Source: Hoeflea sp. (GTDB lineage Bacteria > Pseudomonadota > Alphaproteobacteria > Rhizobiales > Rhizobiaceae). Taken from it: DNA of 58,300 nt. Both the position numbers and the translations under genes were made by a program. The stretch is from positions 1 to 58,300 of the forward strand of contig NZ_JACIYP010000024.1 in assembly GCF_014359905.1 (NCBI RefSeq), in the 5' to 3' direction. Shown here piece after piece: positions 7,811 to 15,983 of this stretch; within the stretch, counting starts at the first letter, position 1; each line of letters starts with the position of its first letter. The notes beneath the pieces were generated by a model, which worked only from the letters and a program-made list of their open reading frames with translations, ran no database searches and was not told where the DNA came from.

Positions 7811-9007
7811 ATGGAGACAAGACCCGCCCCCCTGGCCGGAGTCCGGGTGATCGAGCTCGCCCGCATTCTCGCAGGTCCCTGGGCCGGGCAGCTGCTTGCC
7901 GATCTCGGCGCCGACGTGATCAAGATCGAGCATCCCGACGGCGGCGACGACACGCGCCGCTGGGGCCCGCCCTTCGTCACCGGCGCCGATGGGGAGAACC
8001 TGTCGGCCGCCTATTATCACGCCGCCAACCGCGGCAAGCGCTCGATCACGCTCGATATCGCCAGCCCCGAGGGCGCGGAAACGGCCCGCGAGCTGATTTC
8101 TACCGCCGACGTGGTGATCGAGAACTTCAAGGTCGGGGGCTTGCGGAAATACGGCCTCGACTACGACAGCCTGAAAGAGGCCAACCCGGCGCTCGTCTAT
8201 TGCTCGATCACCGGCTTCGGCCAGACCGGCCCCTACGCGCCGCGCGCGGGCTATGATTTCATCATCCAGGCCATGGCCGGCATGATGTCGATCACCGGCG
8301 AGCCGGGCCGCGAGCCGCAGAAGGCGGGCGTCGCCATATCCGACATCTTCACCGGGCTCTATTCGGTGATCGCCATCCAGGCGGCGTTCCGCCACGCCGA
8401 GACGACCGGCGAGGGCCAGATGATCGACATGGCGCTGTTCGACACCCAGGCCGGAGTGCTGGGCAACCAGAACCTCAACTATCTGGTGTCCGGCGTGGCC
8501 CCGGTGCAGATGGGCAACGCCCACATGAACATCGCGCCCTACGAGGTGTTTCCGGTCTCCGACGGCCATGTCATCATCGCAGTCGGCAATGACGGCCAGT
8601 TCCAGCGCTTCTGCAAGCTGCTGGGTGCGCAAGCGCTCGGCGCCGATCCGGATTTTCAGACCAACCCCTCCCGCGTCGCCCACCGCGACCGGTTGCGCGC
8701 GGAAATCATCGCCGAGATGGCCAAATGGACCAAGGCCGACATGCTGGCAGCCTGCGAGGCCAATGCCGTGCCCGCCGGGCCGATCAATACGATTGCCGAA
8801 ATGTTCGCCGATCCGCAGGCGATCGCCCGCGGGCTGCGGATGGATCTCACCGACAAGGCCGGAACCCATATACCCTCGGTGCGCGCGCCGATCCGGCTCC
8901 CCGCCTCGCCGCTGCATTACCAACGGCCCAGCCCGCGGCTGGGCGAGCACACCGACGAGGTGCTCAGCGAACTTGCATCCATCAAGACCAGAAGGACTGA
9001 ATCATGA
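7811..9007 (+). CDS. CaiB/BaiF family CoA-transferase
   Basis: This 398-residue class III CoA-transferase moves CoA between carboxylic acids through an aspartyl anhydride. It has the family opening LAGVRVIELARILAGPWAGQLLADLGADVIKIE, the N-R-G-K-RSI-LD stretch, a GYDFIIQAMAG block carrying the likely catalytic Asp, and the C-terminal LGEHTDEVL ending. The start is uncertain: ATG 7811 (METRPAPL) keeps the normal length, with ATGs at 7781 and 7793 as alternatives. Its stop overlaps the start of the next gene in ATGA, so the two are translationally coupled. This is the fold of formyl-CoA:oxalate and succinyl-CoA:acid transferases; the acid used here is unknown. Confidence 0.9.
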   Translation: METRPAPLAGVRVIELARILAGPWAGQLLADLGADVIKIEHPDGGDDTRRWGPPFVTGADGENLSAAYYHAANRGKRSITLDIASPEGAETARELISTADVVIENFKVGGLRKYGLDYDSLKEANPALVYCSITGFGQTGPYAPRAGYDFIIQAMAGMMSITGEPGREPQKAGVAISDIFTGLYSVIAIQAAFRHAETTGEGQMIDMALFDTQAGVLGNQNLNYLVSGVAPVQMGNAHMNIAPYEVFPVSDGHVIIAVGNDGQFQRFCKLLGAQALGADPDFQTNPSRVAHRDRLRAEIIAEMAKWTKADMLAACEANAVPAGPINTIAEMFADPQAIARGLRMDLTDKAGTHIPSVRAPIRLPASPLHYQRPSPRLGEHTDEVLSELASIKTRRTES

Positions 9008-10668
9008 AAACCGGCGGCCAACTGATTGTCGACTCGCTCAAGGCCAATGGCGTCGAGCGCCTCTACTGCGTGCCGGGCGAAAGCTATCTCGCCGTGCTCG
9101 ATGCGCTGGTGGATTCCGGCGTCGGCGTCACCGTCTGCCGCCAGGAAGGCGGGGCCGCGATGATGGCGGACAGCTGGGGCCGGCTCACCGGCAAGCCCGG
9201 CATCTGCTTCGTCACCCGCGGCCCCGGCGCCACCAATGCCGCGGCCGGCCTCCACATCGCCCGGCAGGATTCGATCCCGATGATCCTGTTCATCGGCCAG
9301 GTGCAGCGCGACGCCCGCGAGCGCGAGGCCTTCCAGGAAGTCGAATACCGCCGGGCGTTTACCGAATTCGCCAAATGGGTGGGCGAGATCGACGACCCGG
9401 CGCGTATCCCCGAATTCGTCAACCGCGCCTTCTCGGTGGCCATGTCCGGCCGCCCCGGGCCTGTGGTGCTGGCGCTGCCCGAGGATGTGCTGCGCGAGAC
9501 CGTGGCCAAGCCGCCGGTCCGGATCCTGCCCAACCCGGTCCCCGCCAACCGCCCCGGCAAGGCCGAGATGACCGATCTCGCCGGGCGGATCTCGAAGGCC
9601 GAGCGGCCGATCATCATCCTCGGCGGCACCCGCTGGACCGAAGAGGCCGTGAACCAGGTCCGGCACTTCGCCGAGCGCGCCCAGATCCCGGTCGGGTGCT
9701 CGTTCCGCCGCCAGATGCTGTTCGACCATACCCATCCGTGCTACGCCGGCGATGTCGGCATCGGCATCAATCCCGCGCTCGCCCATGAAATTTCGAGCTC
9801 CGACCTGGTGATGCTCGTCGGCGGCCGTTTCTCCGAAATGCCGTCCTCGGGCTACACGCTGCTCGATGTGCCGTTTCCGTCCCAGCCGCTGGTCCATGTC
9901 CATGCCGACAGTGGCGAACTCGGCCGCGTCTATCGCCCGGCGCTCGCCATCAACGCCGACCCCGCCTCCTTCGCCGCGGCGCTGTCGGAGCTCGATGTCG
10001 CGGTCACGCCGACCCGCGCAGGGCGCGTGGCGCGCATGCATGAGGAATATCTCGACTGGTCCACGCCGCCCGAGAGCGGACCCGGCGACGTCCATATGGG
10101 CCCGATCATCACCTGGCTGCGCGACACCCTGCCCGAGGACGCGATCCTGACCAACGGCGCGGGCAATTACGCCACCTGGGTGCACCGCTACATACGCTTC
10201 CGTAAATTCGCGACCCAGGCCGCCCCCGCATCGGGCTCGATGGGCTATGGCGTGCCCGCCGCGGTTGCCGCCAAGCAGGCGTTTCCGGAACGGCTGGTGG
10301 TGGCCTTTGCCGGCGACGGCTGCTTCATGATGCACGGCCAGGAGTTTGCCACCGCCATCCAGCACAGGCTGCCGATCATCGTCATCGTCGTCAACAACTC
10401 GATGTACGGCACCATCCGCATGCACCAGGAACGCGACTATCCCGGCCGGGTCAGCGCCACCGACCTCGTCAACCCGGATTTCGCGGCGCTGGCCCGCGCC
10501 TATGGCGGCCATGGCGAGACGGTGGAAAAGACCGAGGACTTTGCCCCCGCCTTCGAGCGCGCGCGGGCCAGCGGCGTAGCCGCGATCATCGAGATCAAGC
10601 TCGACCAGCAGGCGATCACCCCGACGCGGACCTTGGACCAGATCTCGGGCACCGGCGTGAAGAAGTAG
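9004..10668 (+). CDS. Thiamine-diphosphate-dependent enzyme, acetolactate-synthase-like
   Basis: This 554-residue protein has the three-domain ThDP layout. The N-terminal pyrimidine-binding domain has the activating Glu48 in CRQEGGAA. A central domain carries HADSGELGRVY. The C-terminal pyrophosphate-binding domain has GDG near 437-439 running to NN near 464. Relatives include acetolactate synthase, oxalyl-CoA decarboxylase and benzoylformate decarboxylase. Coupling to a CaiB/BaiF CoA-transferase (4-bp overlap) suggests a 2-oxoacid or acyl-CoA catabolic step, analogous to the frc-oxc pairing. True oxalyl-CoA decarboxylase identity is not shown. It has no signal peptide, and faces the LysR gene 14 nt beyond its stop. 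Confidence 0.88.
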   Translation: MKTGGQLIVDSLKANGVERLYCVPGESYLAVLDALVDSGVGVTVCRQEGGAAMMADSWGRLTGKPGICFVTRGPGATNAAAGLHIARQDSIPMILFIGQVQRDAREREAFQEVEYRRAFTEFAKWVGEIDDPARIPEFVNRAFSVAMSGRPGPVVLALPEDVLRETVAKPPVRILPNPVPANRPGKAEMTDLAGRISKAERPIIILGGTRWTEEAVNQVRHFAERAQIPVGCSFRRQMLFDHTHPCYAGDVGIGINPALAHEISSSDLVMLVGGRFSEMPSSGYTLLDVPFPSQPLVHVHADSGELGRVYRPALAINADPASFAAALSELDVAVTPTRAGRVARMHEEYLDWSTPPESGPGDVHMGPIITWLRDTLPEDAILTNGAGNYATWVHRYIRFRKFATQAAPASGSMGYGVPAAVAAKQAFPERLVVAFAGDGCFMMHGQEFATAIQHRLPIIVIVVNNSMYGTIRMHQERDYPGRVSATDLVNPDFAALARAYGGHGETVEKTEDFAPAFERARASGVAAIIEIKLDQQAITPTRTLDQISGTGVKK

Positions 10669-10682
10669 GCTGTTCCTCTCGC

Positions 10683-11594
10683 TCATTCCCCCGCAAGGCT
10701 GCGGAAGTCCCAGTTCTGCGTCGCGCTTGCTTCGTCCATGAAGGCGCGCACCTTGACCGACAGCAGGCGCGAACTCGGGTAGATGAACTGGACCGGATAG
10801 GGATCGGGCTCATGGTCGGCCATGACCAGTGACAACCGGCCGTCGCGAATATGGTCGGCGACCTGGTAGCTCAGCGCCATCGTCAGGCCACCGCCCTGTG
10901 TCGCGTGCCAGATCGCCGCGTCGGCGCTGTTGGTCACATAGCTTGGCTCCACCGCCACCCCCTGCGGCATCCCCCCGACCCGGAAGCGCCAGTGATCGGC
11001 AGCGGTGAGTGCTGTGAACGAAATCAGGCGATGCTGTCGCAGATCCTCGGCGGTGCGGGGCGCGCCGCCCTGGCCGGAGAGATAGCCGGGCGACGCCACC
11101 AGCACACGGCGCACGGCGCCAACCTTGCGGACAATATCGCTCGAATCCGCGAGGTGGCCGATGCGGACGGCAAGATCGACCCCGTCCTCGACAAGATTGA
11201 CATTGCGGTCGGACAGCATCAGCTCGGCGCTCACTTTCGGATGCCGTGTCATGAATTCGCAGACCAGCGGCGCGACATGCAGCCGCCCGAAGACCTGCGG
11301 CGCGGTGACGACCAGACGGCCCATGGGTTCGCCGCGCTCGCTTTCAGCCATCTGCTCGGCATCCTCGAGATCCGCCATGATGCGGCGGCTGCGCTCGAGG
11401 AAACGCAATCCCGCATCGGTCAGGCTGACTGCGCGGGTGGTCCGGTTCAGCAGCCGCACGCCCAGCCGCTCCTCCAGCGCCGCCACGTGACGGGTGATCG
11501 CCGAGGTCGACAGCCCCATTTTCCGGGCGGCCGGCGCAAAGCCGTTCAGTTCTGATACGGCGATGAAGGCCCCAATGGCGGCAAAGCGGTCCAT
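10683..11594 (-). CDS. LysR family transcriptional regulator
   Basis: The 303-residue regulator has an N-terminal winged HTH (AIGAFIAVSELNGFAPAARKMGLSTSAITRHV region) and a C-terminal LysR substrate-binding domain. It resembles the large DhcR/AaeR-like LysR group that usually controls the adjacent divergent gene. The start at 11594 (MDRFAAI) is standard; a longer in-frame extension to 11777 would cross the intergenic operator region and is rejected. It is divergent from the AhpD-like/DUF1348/PPOX operon, which is its likely target. The effector is unknown. Confidence 0.92.
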   Translation of the reverse strand: MDRFAAIGAFIAVSELNGFAPAARKMGLSTSAITRHVAALEERLGVRLLNRTTRAVSLTDAGLRFLERSRRIMADLEDAEQMAESERGEPMGRLVVTAPQVFGRLHVAPLVCEFMTRHPKVSAELMLSDRNVNLVEDGVDLAVRIGHLADSSDIVRKVGAVRRVLVASPGYLSGQGGAPRTAEDLRQHRLISFTALTAADHWRFRVGGMPQGVAVEPSYVTNSADAAIWHATQGGGLTMALSYQVADHIRDGRLSLVMADHEPDPYPVQFIYPSSRLLSVKVRAFMDEASATQNWDFRSLAGE

Positions 11595-11619
11595 TTTATT
11601 ATCCCGATATTCGCAACAG

Positions 11620-11639
11620 TATGTGGATAAAATAACATA
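11620..11639. promoter_or_regulatory. Candidate LysR operator (TATGT-N10-ACATA)
   Basis: A perfect 5-bp inverted repeat, TATGT then ten bases then ACATA, lies in an A/T-rich 125-bp divergent intergenic region, 26 bp before the LysR start. Its size and symmetry suit a LysR-type (T-N11-A-like) operator. Assignment rests only on position and symmetry. Confidence 0.4.
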
Positions 11640-11719
11640 TTCTCCCATTATCGAACAACATTCATAGTCCGGCCTGCGAAGCGCGGCGCCTGCCACGCAC
11701 CAGACAGGAGATGAAAGCA

Positions 11720-12271
11720 ATGCCCCGTATCCCCACCCCCGCCACCATCGACGCCGCCCCCGCTGCCGCACAGCCACTGCTTGAGGCTGTCAAGAAGCAG
11801 ATCGGCTCCGTCCCGAACCTGTTCCGGCTAACCGCCACCAGCCCCGCCGCGCTTGAAGGTTATCTCAGCCTCAACGGCGCGCTCGCCAAGGGCGCTCTCG
11901 ATGGCGCGACCCGCGAGCGGATCGCCCTTGCCGTGGCCCAGGTCAACGGCTGCCGATACTGCCTCGCCGCCCATACCTATCTGGGCAAGAACGTCGCCAA
12001 TCTCGGCGACGCCGAGATCGCCGCAAACCGCAACGGGCATTCCAGTGACCCCAGGGCCGATGCCGCCGTGGTCTTCGCAAGGAAGGTGACGCTCGACCGC
12101 GGCGCCATCACCGATGCCGATTTCGCCCTCGTGCGCGCGGCAGGCTATTCCGATGCCGAGATCGTCGAGATCGTCGCCCACGTCGCGCTGAACACGCTCA
12201 CCAACTACATCAACGAGGTGTTCGGGACCGAAGTCGATTTCCCCGCAGTGCCGACCACCCTGGTCGCCTGA
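11720..12271 (+). CDS. AhpD-like carboxymuconolactone decarboxylase family protein
   Basis: The 183-residue all-helical protein has the AhpD redox signature Cys78-Arg-Tyr-Cys81 followed by His85 (NGCRYCLAAH). AhpD-type proteins use this CxxC as a thiol reductant or alkylhydroperoxidase. The ATG at 11720 stands 10 nt after AGGAG. The ATG at 11711 touches the RBS and is unlikely to be used. It is first in an operon with DUF1348 and PPOX genes under the divergent LysR. The set suggests detoxification of peroxides or a reactive organic compound. Confidence 0.88.
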   Translation: MPRIPTPATIDAAPAAAQPLLEAVKKQIGSVPNLFRLTATSPAALEGYLSLNGALAKGALDGATRERIALAVAQVNGCRYCLAAHTYLGKNVANLGDAEIAANRNGHSSDPRADAAVVFARKVTLDRGAITDADFALVRAAGYSDAEIVEIVAHVALNTLTNYINEVFGTEVDFPAVPTTLVA

Positions 12272-12325
12272 AGCCTGAAATCCGGGGCGCCAGCGATGGC
12301 GCCCCTCATCTGTAAGGACACGATC

Positions 12326-12805
12326 ATGTCGACACCGGAGACTGCCCGTCCGCCCGTTCCGCCATTCACCGCCGAAACCGCAGCACGGAAGGCACGCCGC
12401 GCCGAAGACGCCTGGAACAGCCGCGATCCGGAACGCGTCTCGCTCGCCTATACGCCCGACAGCCAGTGGCGCAACCGCGCCGAATACCTCACCGGCCGCC
12501 GCACCATCATCGAATTCCTGACCCGGAAATGGGGCCGCGAACTCGAGTACAGGCTGATCAAGGAAGTGTGGGCCTTCAGCGACAACCGCATTGCGGTTCG
12601 TTTCGCCTATGAGTGGCGCGATGACAGCGGCCAGTGGTTCCGGAGCTTCGGCAACGAGAACTGGGAGTTTGATGCCCACGGGCTGATGCGTCTTCGCATC
12701 GCCTCGATCAACGATCTTCCGATCAGCGACGACGCGCGCTTGTTCGACTGGCCCCTGGGCCGCCGCCCGGATGATCATCCGGGCTTGAGCCAGCTTGGCC
12801 TGTGA
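12326..12805 (+). CDS. DUF1348 (NTF2-like fold) protein
   Basis: The 159-residue protein matches the nuclear-transport-factor-2-like DUF1348 family. Family blocks seen are [48 protein letters not shown] and [15 protein letters not shown]2-like folds form small pockets used by isomerases and hydrolases, but no reaction is assigned to this family. ATG 12326 follows AAGGA. It sits between the AhpD-like gene and the PPOX gene (7-nt gap to the latter), so it is co-transcribed. Confidence 0.9.
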   Translation: MSTPETARPPVPPFTAETAARKARRAEDAWNSRDPERVSLAYTPDSQWRNRAEYLTGRRTIIEFLTRKWGRELEYRLIKEVWAFSDNRIAVRFAYEWRDDSGQWFRSFGNENWEFDAHGLMRLRIASINDLPISDDARLFDWPLGRRPDDHPGLSQLGL

Positions 12806-12812
12806 GGACATC

Positions 12813-13427
12813 ATGAACACCCGATCAGGCCCATCCAGCGACATCGCCTTCACCCCGACCGTCAAGGCCATCCAGAGCCACAAGGGATCGCGCGCAGCCT
12901 ATGCCGGGATGGAACAGCGCGGCGGCTGGCAGACGGCGATCGAGCCGGACCTCGCAGCCTTCATTGAACAGGTCAGGAGCTTTTTCCTGGCCACCGCCAA
13001 CTCCGAGGGCCAGCCCTATGTCCAGCATCGCGGCGGGCCGCCAGGCTTTCTCCGCGTGCTCGATCGCCACACGCTCGGCTTCACCGATTTCAAGGGCAAC
13101 CGCCAGTTCATCACCGAAGGCAATCTCCAGGACAATCCGAAGGCCTTCATTTTCCTGATCGATTATGCGCGGCAACGGCGCATCAAGATCTGGGGCACGG
13201 CGAAAATGGTGGAGGCAACGCCCGCGCTGCTCTCCCGTCTCATGCCGGATGGCTACCGGGCCATGCCCGAGCAGATCGTGCTGTTCGAGGTCGAGGCCTG
13301 GGATGTCAATTGCCCGCAGCACATTCCGCAGCGTTTCGAGGCCGAGGACGTCGCACGCATGCTGGCCCGGCGCGATGCCCGCATTGCGGAACTCGAGGCG
13401 CTTCTCGCGGAGAGGCACGAGACCTGA
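12813..13427 (+). CDS. Pyridoxamine 5'-phosphate oxidase family flavoprotein
   Basis: The 204-residue PPOX-like split-barrel protein probably binds FMN. Visible blocks are FFLATANSEGQPYVQHRGGPPGFLRV, GNRQFITEGNL and RIKIWGTAKMVE. A C-terminal helix rich in Arg/Ala/Glu follows. Family members reduce or oxidise small molecules with FMN or F420; the substrate is unknown. ATG 12813 follows GAGGA. It is last gene of the LysR-linked operon. Confidence 0.88.
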   Translation: MNTRSGPSSDIAFTPTVKAIQSHKGSRAAYAGMEQRGGWQTAIEPDLAAFIEQVRSFFLATANSEGQPYVQHRGGPPGFLRVLDRHTLGFTDFKGNRQFITEGNLQDNPKAFIFLIDYARQRRIKIWGTAKMVEATPALLSRLMPDGYRAMPEQIVLFEVEAWDVNCPQHIPQRFEAEDVARMLARRDARIAELEALLAERHET

Positions 13428-13497
13428 CCCGACACCCCGCCACGCCCGTTCAGGCCCGCCTCTTGCCCCCACGCCAGCGAGCGCCATCTTGTGGGCT

Positions 13498-13902
13498 ATG
13501 AACAGATCACAGCCAACCGCCCCGCTTTCCGTCTGGTACGACGGCGATTGCCCCGTCTGCCGCCAGGAGGTGGCGCTTTACAGCCGCATCGACCGGGAAG
13601 GCCGGATCGACTGGATCGACATCGTCGCGCTCACCGAGCAGCAGTTGCCCGAGGGCAAGAGCCGCGCGGATCTGCTCGGCAGGTTTCATGCGCGCCAGGG
13701 CGATGGGCCCTGGCAGACCGGTGTCGATGCCTTCGCAGCCATCTGGGCGAAGCTGCCCGGCCTGCGACGGGGCGCGTTCCTGTTTCGCACGCCGCTGATC
13801 CGCCAGGCCGCGCAACTGGCCTATCTGGGATTCCTCAAATGGCAACGCCGCCACCGCGCCCGGCGCGGCCACAGAGAAACGCCGCACACGCCCCGGCCCT
13901 GA
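13498..13902 (+). CDS. DCC family (DUF393) thiol-disulfide oxidoreductase-like protein
   Basis: The 134-residue protein has the defining DUF393 start VWYDGDCPVCRQEV with a Cys-x-x-Cys pair preceded by Asp. This is a glutaredoxin-like redox fold. Later blocks (GVDAFAAIW and a basic tail) match the family. ATG 13498 gives the expected short N-terminus, though no strong RBS is seen. It follows the PPOX gene by about 70 nt and may be part of the same redox-themed unit. A terminator hairpin follows. Confidence 0.88.
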   Translation: MNRSQPTAPLSVWYDGDCPVCRQEVALYSRIDREGRIDWIDIVALTEQQLPEGKSRADLLGRFHARQGDGPWQTGVDAFAAIWAKLPGLRRGAFLFRTPLIRQAAQLAYLGFLKWQRRHRARRGHRETPHTPRP

Positions 13903-13906
13903 ACGT

Positions 13907-13936
13907 GAAAAGGCGCGGGATTTTCATCCCGCGCCT
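13907..13936. terminator. Bidirectional terminator between convergent genes
   Basis: An 11-bp perfect stem (13911-13921 with 13926-13936) has a 4-nt loop. An A-run before it (AAAA) becomes a T-run for the minus-strand membrane operon. It lies between the DCC gene and the 299-aa membrane protein gene. Confidence 0.85.
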
Positions 13937-13962
13937 GACATTGTCGCTTGTCGTTTCGTGGC

Positions 13963-14862
13963 TCAGCCGACGCGGCGGAACATGTGGTCGAACTCGACGC
14001 GCTCGTCGCGGTGCGAACCGCCGGCGGTGGCGGCCCAGTACGACCCGGCGCCGCTGACCAGAAGCGAAGCGGCGATCAGGAAGGCCGAGATGATGCCGAC
14101 GCGGCGCGCCGTTTCGGCGGCTTCGGCAGCCTGCGTGCGGGCTTCATAGTAGCTCGCCAGCACGCTGTCGACACGCGCTGTTGCTTCCTCTTCGCCAAGA
14201 CCGGTGCGAGCAGCCACGATCGAGCCGAGATAGGCCCTGTCTTCTTCCGACACCTCGTCCGACCCGGCATTGGAGAGAATGCGCAGCACTTCCCCGGTCA
14301 CCGCGCCGCGGCCCTGCGGCTCAGCCGTGGTGGCAGCACCCGGCGCCGGACGCAGCAGCGAATCGGCAAAATAACCGTCGCCATCTGTGAGGGCGTCCGA
14401 TGAGACCGCCTGACCCACGGCGCCGGCGGTGGCGCCCAAGGTCGTGGTGACTGCGGAGGTGACGGCGCCTAGGCCGCTTGTCGCGATCAGCGCACCGACG
14501 ATGATGGCGCCGCCCCACACGAGCAGACCGTGCGCGCCATCGCGCACTTCGACTTCGTGGGCAGTGCTGTCATGGAAGCGCTTGCGCATCCGTCCGGTGA
14601 GATAGGCGCCGGCCATGAAGCTCGAGACCTGAACCCAGATGAACCAGAGCGCGACACCGATGCTCATGCCGACAACATGCGCTCCCGGCCGGTCAGCAAC
14701 GGCGGTGAAGGTGAGGCCCATGGCGGCGCCGAAGCTCATCAGCACCACCGAGACCCCCGAAGCAAGCACGATGCCGCCGAAAATCGCCGGCCAGTCAATA
14801 TAGGAAGCGTGATCCTGCGGGGCAGAAGACGCTACAATGAGAGTGTCGTCAGCGTTGACCAT
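13963..14862 (-). CDS. Membrane protein of the rhizobial 'PhnA-like' type, 299 aa
   Basis: The predicted topology has three or four helices. One lies near residues 25-55 (GIVLASGVSVVLMSFGAAMGL), one near 70-95, a Gly/Ala-rich one near 115-140, and one near the C-terminus (IISAFLIAASLLVSGAGSYW). Between the last two is a soluble acidic domain. Rhizobial relatives are often labelled PhnA-like, but no phosphonate chemistry is visible. ATG 14862 is supported by an AGGAG that overlaps the stop of the upstream 24-residue gene; an in-frame TTG directly precedes it. It is last gene of an operon with two microproteins behind an EcfG-type promoter, pointing to an envelope role in general stress. Confidence 0.75.
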   Translation of the reverse strand: MVNADDTLIVASSAPQDHASYIDWPAIFGGIVLASGVSVVLMSFGAAMGLTFTAVADRPGAHVVGMSIGVALWFIWVQVSSFMAGAYLTGRMRKRFHDSTAHEVEVRDGAHGLLVWGGAIIVGALIATSGLGAVTSAVTTTLGATAGAVGQAVSSDALTDGDGYFADSLLRPAPGAATTAEPQGRGAVTGEVLRILSNAGSDEVSEEDRAYLGSIVAARTGLGEEEATARVDSVLASYYEARTQAAEAAETARRVGIISAFLIAASLLVSGAGSYWAATAGGSHRDERVEFDHMFRRVG

Positions 14863-14872
14863 CAAGGTGCTC

Positions 14873-14947
14873 CTAGCCCAGTCCGAGGAAGGACAAGATC
14901 GCCAAGACGACCACGACGAGTCCGACGAGATAGATAATACCGTTCAT
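14873..14947 (-). CDS. 24-residue single-helix membrane microprotein
   Basis: The product is almost entirely one transmembrane helix (NGIIYLVGLVVVVLAILSF) with a short Gly-rich end. GGAG precedes ATG 14947. The TAG stop is part of the TAGGAG that serves as RBS for the next gene, so the two are tightly coupled. Small proteins of this pattern occur in other rhizobia as far as I recall; this should be checked by search. It is too short for normal gene calling. Confidence 0.7.
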   Translation of the reverse strand: MNGIIYLVGLVVVVLAILSFLGLG

Positions 14948-14993
14948 TGTTTTGGCTCCAGTTTGAGTTGAGGGGACGTCCGGATACCTGCCT

Positions 14994-15074
14994 TCACACC
15001 CAGTTGGTGAAAAAGGCCAGAATAATGATGATCCAGATGGGAACGCCGAGCAGCCAAAGTCCGATCGCACGCAT
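14994..15074 (-). CDS. 26-residue single-helix membrane microprotein
   Basis: The product reads MRAIGLWLLGVPIWIIIILA followed by FFTNWV. It is one hydrophobic helix with a positive N-terminus, so the N-terminus is expected inside. AAAGGG stands 6 nt before ATG 15074. It is first gene behind the EcfG-type promoter at 15140-15165 and lies 46 nt ahead of the 24-residue gene. Missed by length cut-offs. Confidence 0.65.
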   Translation of the reverse strand: MRAIGLWLLGVPIWIIIILAFFTNWV

Positions 15075-15139
15075 TTGAAACCCTTTCGTCACATGGTTGC
15101 CCGAGGCGTCTTGAGACATACCTCGGGAGGCGCAACCAT

Positions 15140-15165
15140 AACGCTGCTGCGGCGGGAAAGGTTCC
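15140..15165 (-). promoter_or_regulatory. EcfG (general stress sigma) promoter for the membrane microprotein operon
   Basis: On the minus strand GGAAC (15165-15161), then exactly 17 bases, then CGTT (15143-15140) match the alphaproteobacterial EcfG/RpoE2 consensus GGAAC-N16/17-CGTT. The site is about 65 nt before the first start codon of the operon, a normal leader length. The match is seen in sequence; use by EcfG is inference from the published consensus. Confidence 0.75.
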
Positions 15166-15310
15166 GCCGGGCGCGTGCAAACTGGAAAGCTGGATATGTG
15201 CAGACAGCAATATTGTGCGGATTATCGACCGCACAGGCCCGCGCCGCGCCACCGCGGCTTGCCTGGCCGCGGATCAGTCCGACCGCGCCAGGCTCTTGCC
15301 GAGGACTGTC

Positions 15311-15649
15311 TCAGCCGCGCATATGCGCCGTGTGCTGGTAGATCGCCGTGGAGCGGGCGCCGGAGCGGCAGTAGCCGAGCATCGGCGTCGGCATTTCCTC
15401 GATGGCGTCGACCATCTCGCGCACCGCGTCTGCGGTCACGCCCATCGGGCCCACCGGGATGTGGCGGGTTTCGATGCCAAGCGCTGCGGCAGCCTGCTTG
15501 ATGGTTTCGAAGCTCGGCTGGTCGGCGACCTCGTTGTCGGGACGGTGGCAGACGATCGATTTAAAGCCGGCGGCCTTGATGGCGGCCAGATCCTCGACCT
15601 CGATCTGGCCTGTGACGGAATAGGTGGGCGTTACGGAGCGAAGGTCCAT
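15311..15649 (-). CDS. TIGR01244/DUF442 family sulfurtransferase-like phosphatase-fold protein
   Basis: The 112-residue protein has the DUF442 pattern. It opens YSVTGQIEVEDLAAIKAAGFKSIVCHRPDNE and has an active-site loop Cys94-RSGARS. The fold relates to dual-specificity phosphatases and rhodaneses; in the Blh-type proteins the same domain is fused to a persulfide dioxygenase. Here it stands alone. The role is probably sulfide or persulfide handling, by family analogy only. A [2Fe-2S] Bfd-like gene lies upstream on the same strand. Confidence 0.88.
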   Translation of the reverse strand: MDLRSVTPTYSVTGQIEVEDLAAIKAAGFKSIVCHRPDNEVADQPSFETIKQAAAALGIETRHIPVGPMGVTADAVREMVDAIEEMPTPMLGYCRSGARSTAIYQHTAHMRG

Positions 15650-15767
15650 GGGTTTGCCTTTGCAGTCGGGCGCGAAGCTTGGCGGCGCCGGTGGTGAATT
15701 TCCTTGAGCCTTGATTTAGGCATTGGCCGCGATGGCGTCAATCCGGGAGCGGCGCCATGCCGCATCT

Positions 15768-15983
15768 TCACCCATCCCCCGCCTCGCCGGGCCGCATCCG
15801 CGCCGTCACTTCGCCGATGATCTCCACGACGTCGGGGAAACAGCCGCAGCAGCGCCCGCGCATCCGCATGGCGTGATAGACGGTGGAGGGCACGATCAAC
15901 CGCCAGGGATCCTGCGCCAGCAACTGTTCAACCGCCGCCTCGATCTCGGCTTTCGACAGGATATTGCACTGGCAGACAATCAT
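15768..15983 (-). CDS. Bacterioferritin-associated ferredoxin-like [2Fe-2S] protein
   Basis: The 71-residue Fer2_BFD domain has its four expected ligands: Cys4 and Cys6 (CQC) and Cys45 and Cys48 (CCGC). Bfd reduces the ferric core of bacterioferritin to release iron. ATG 15983 (MIVCQC) is the family start; an in-frame ATG at 16001 adds six residues. It is divergent from the ferric-iron permease gene, which suits iron-linked control of both. No bacterioferritin gene is in the window. Confidence 0.88.
   Translation of the reverse strand: MIVCQCNILSKAEIEAAVEQLLAQDPWRLIVPSTVYHAMRMRGRCCGCFPDVVEIIGEVTARMRPGEAGDG

Noticed and set aside
7586..8950. 454-codon minus-strand frame opposite the CoA-transferase gene
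   Set aside because: It overlaps a confident gene throughout and has shadow-type composition without domain motifs.
8917..10686. 589-codon open frame on the minus strand opposite the ThDP enzyme gene
   Set aside because: It is a shadow frame produced by high third-position GC. The plus-strand product has complete family motifs, while this frame has low-complexity Gly/Arg/His/Asp composition and no recognisable domain.
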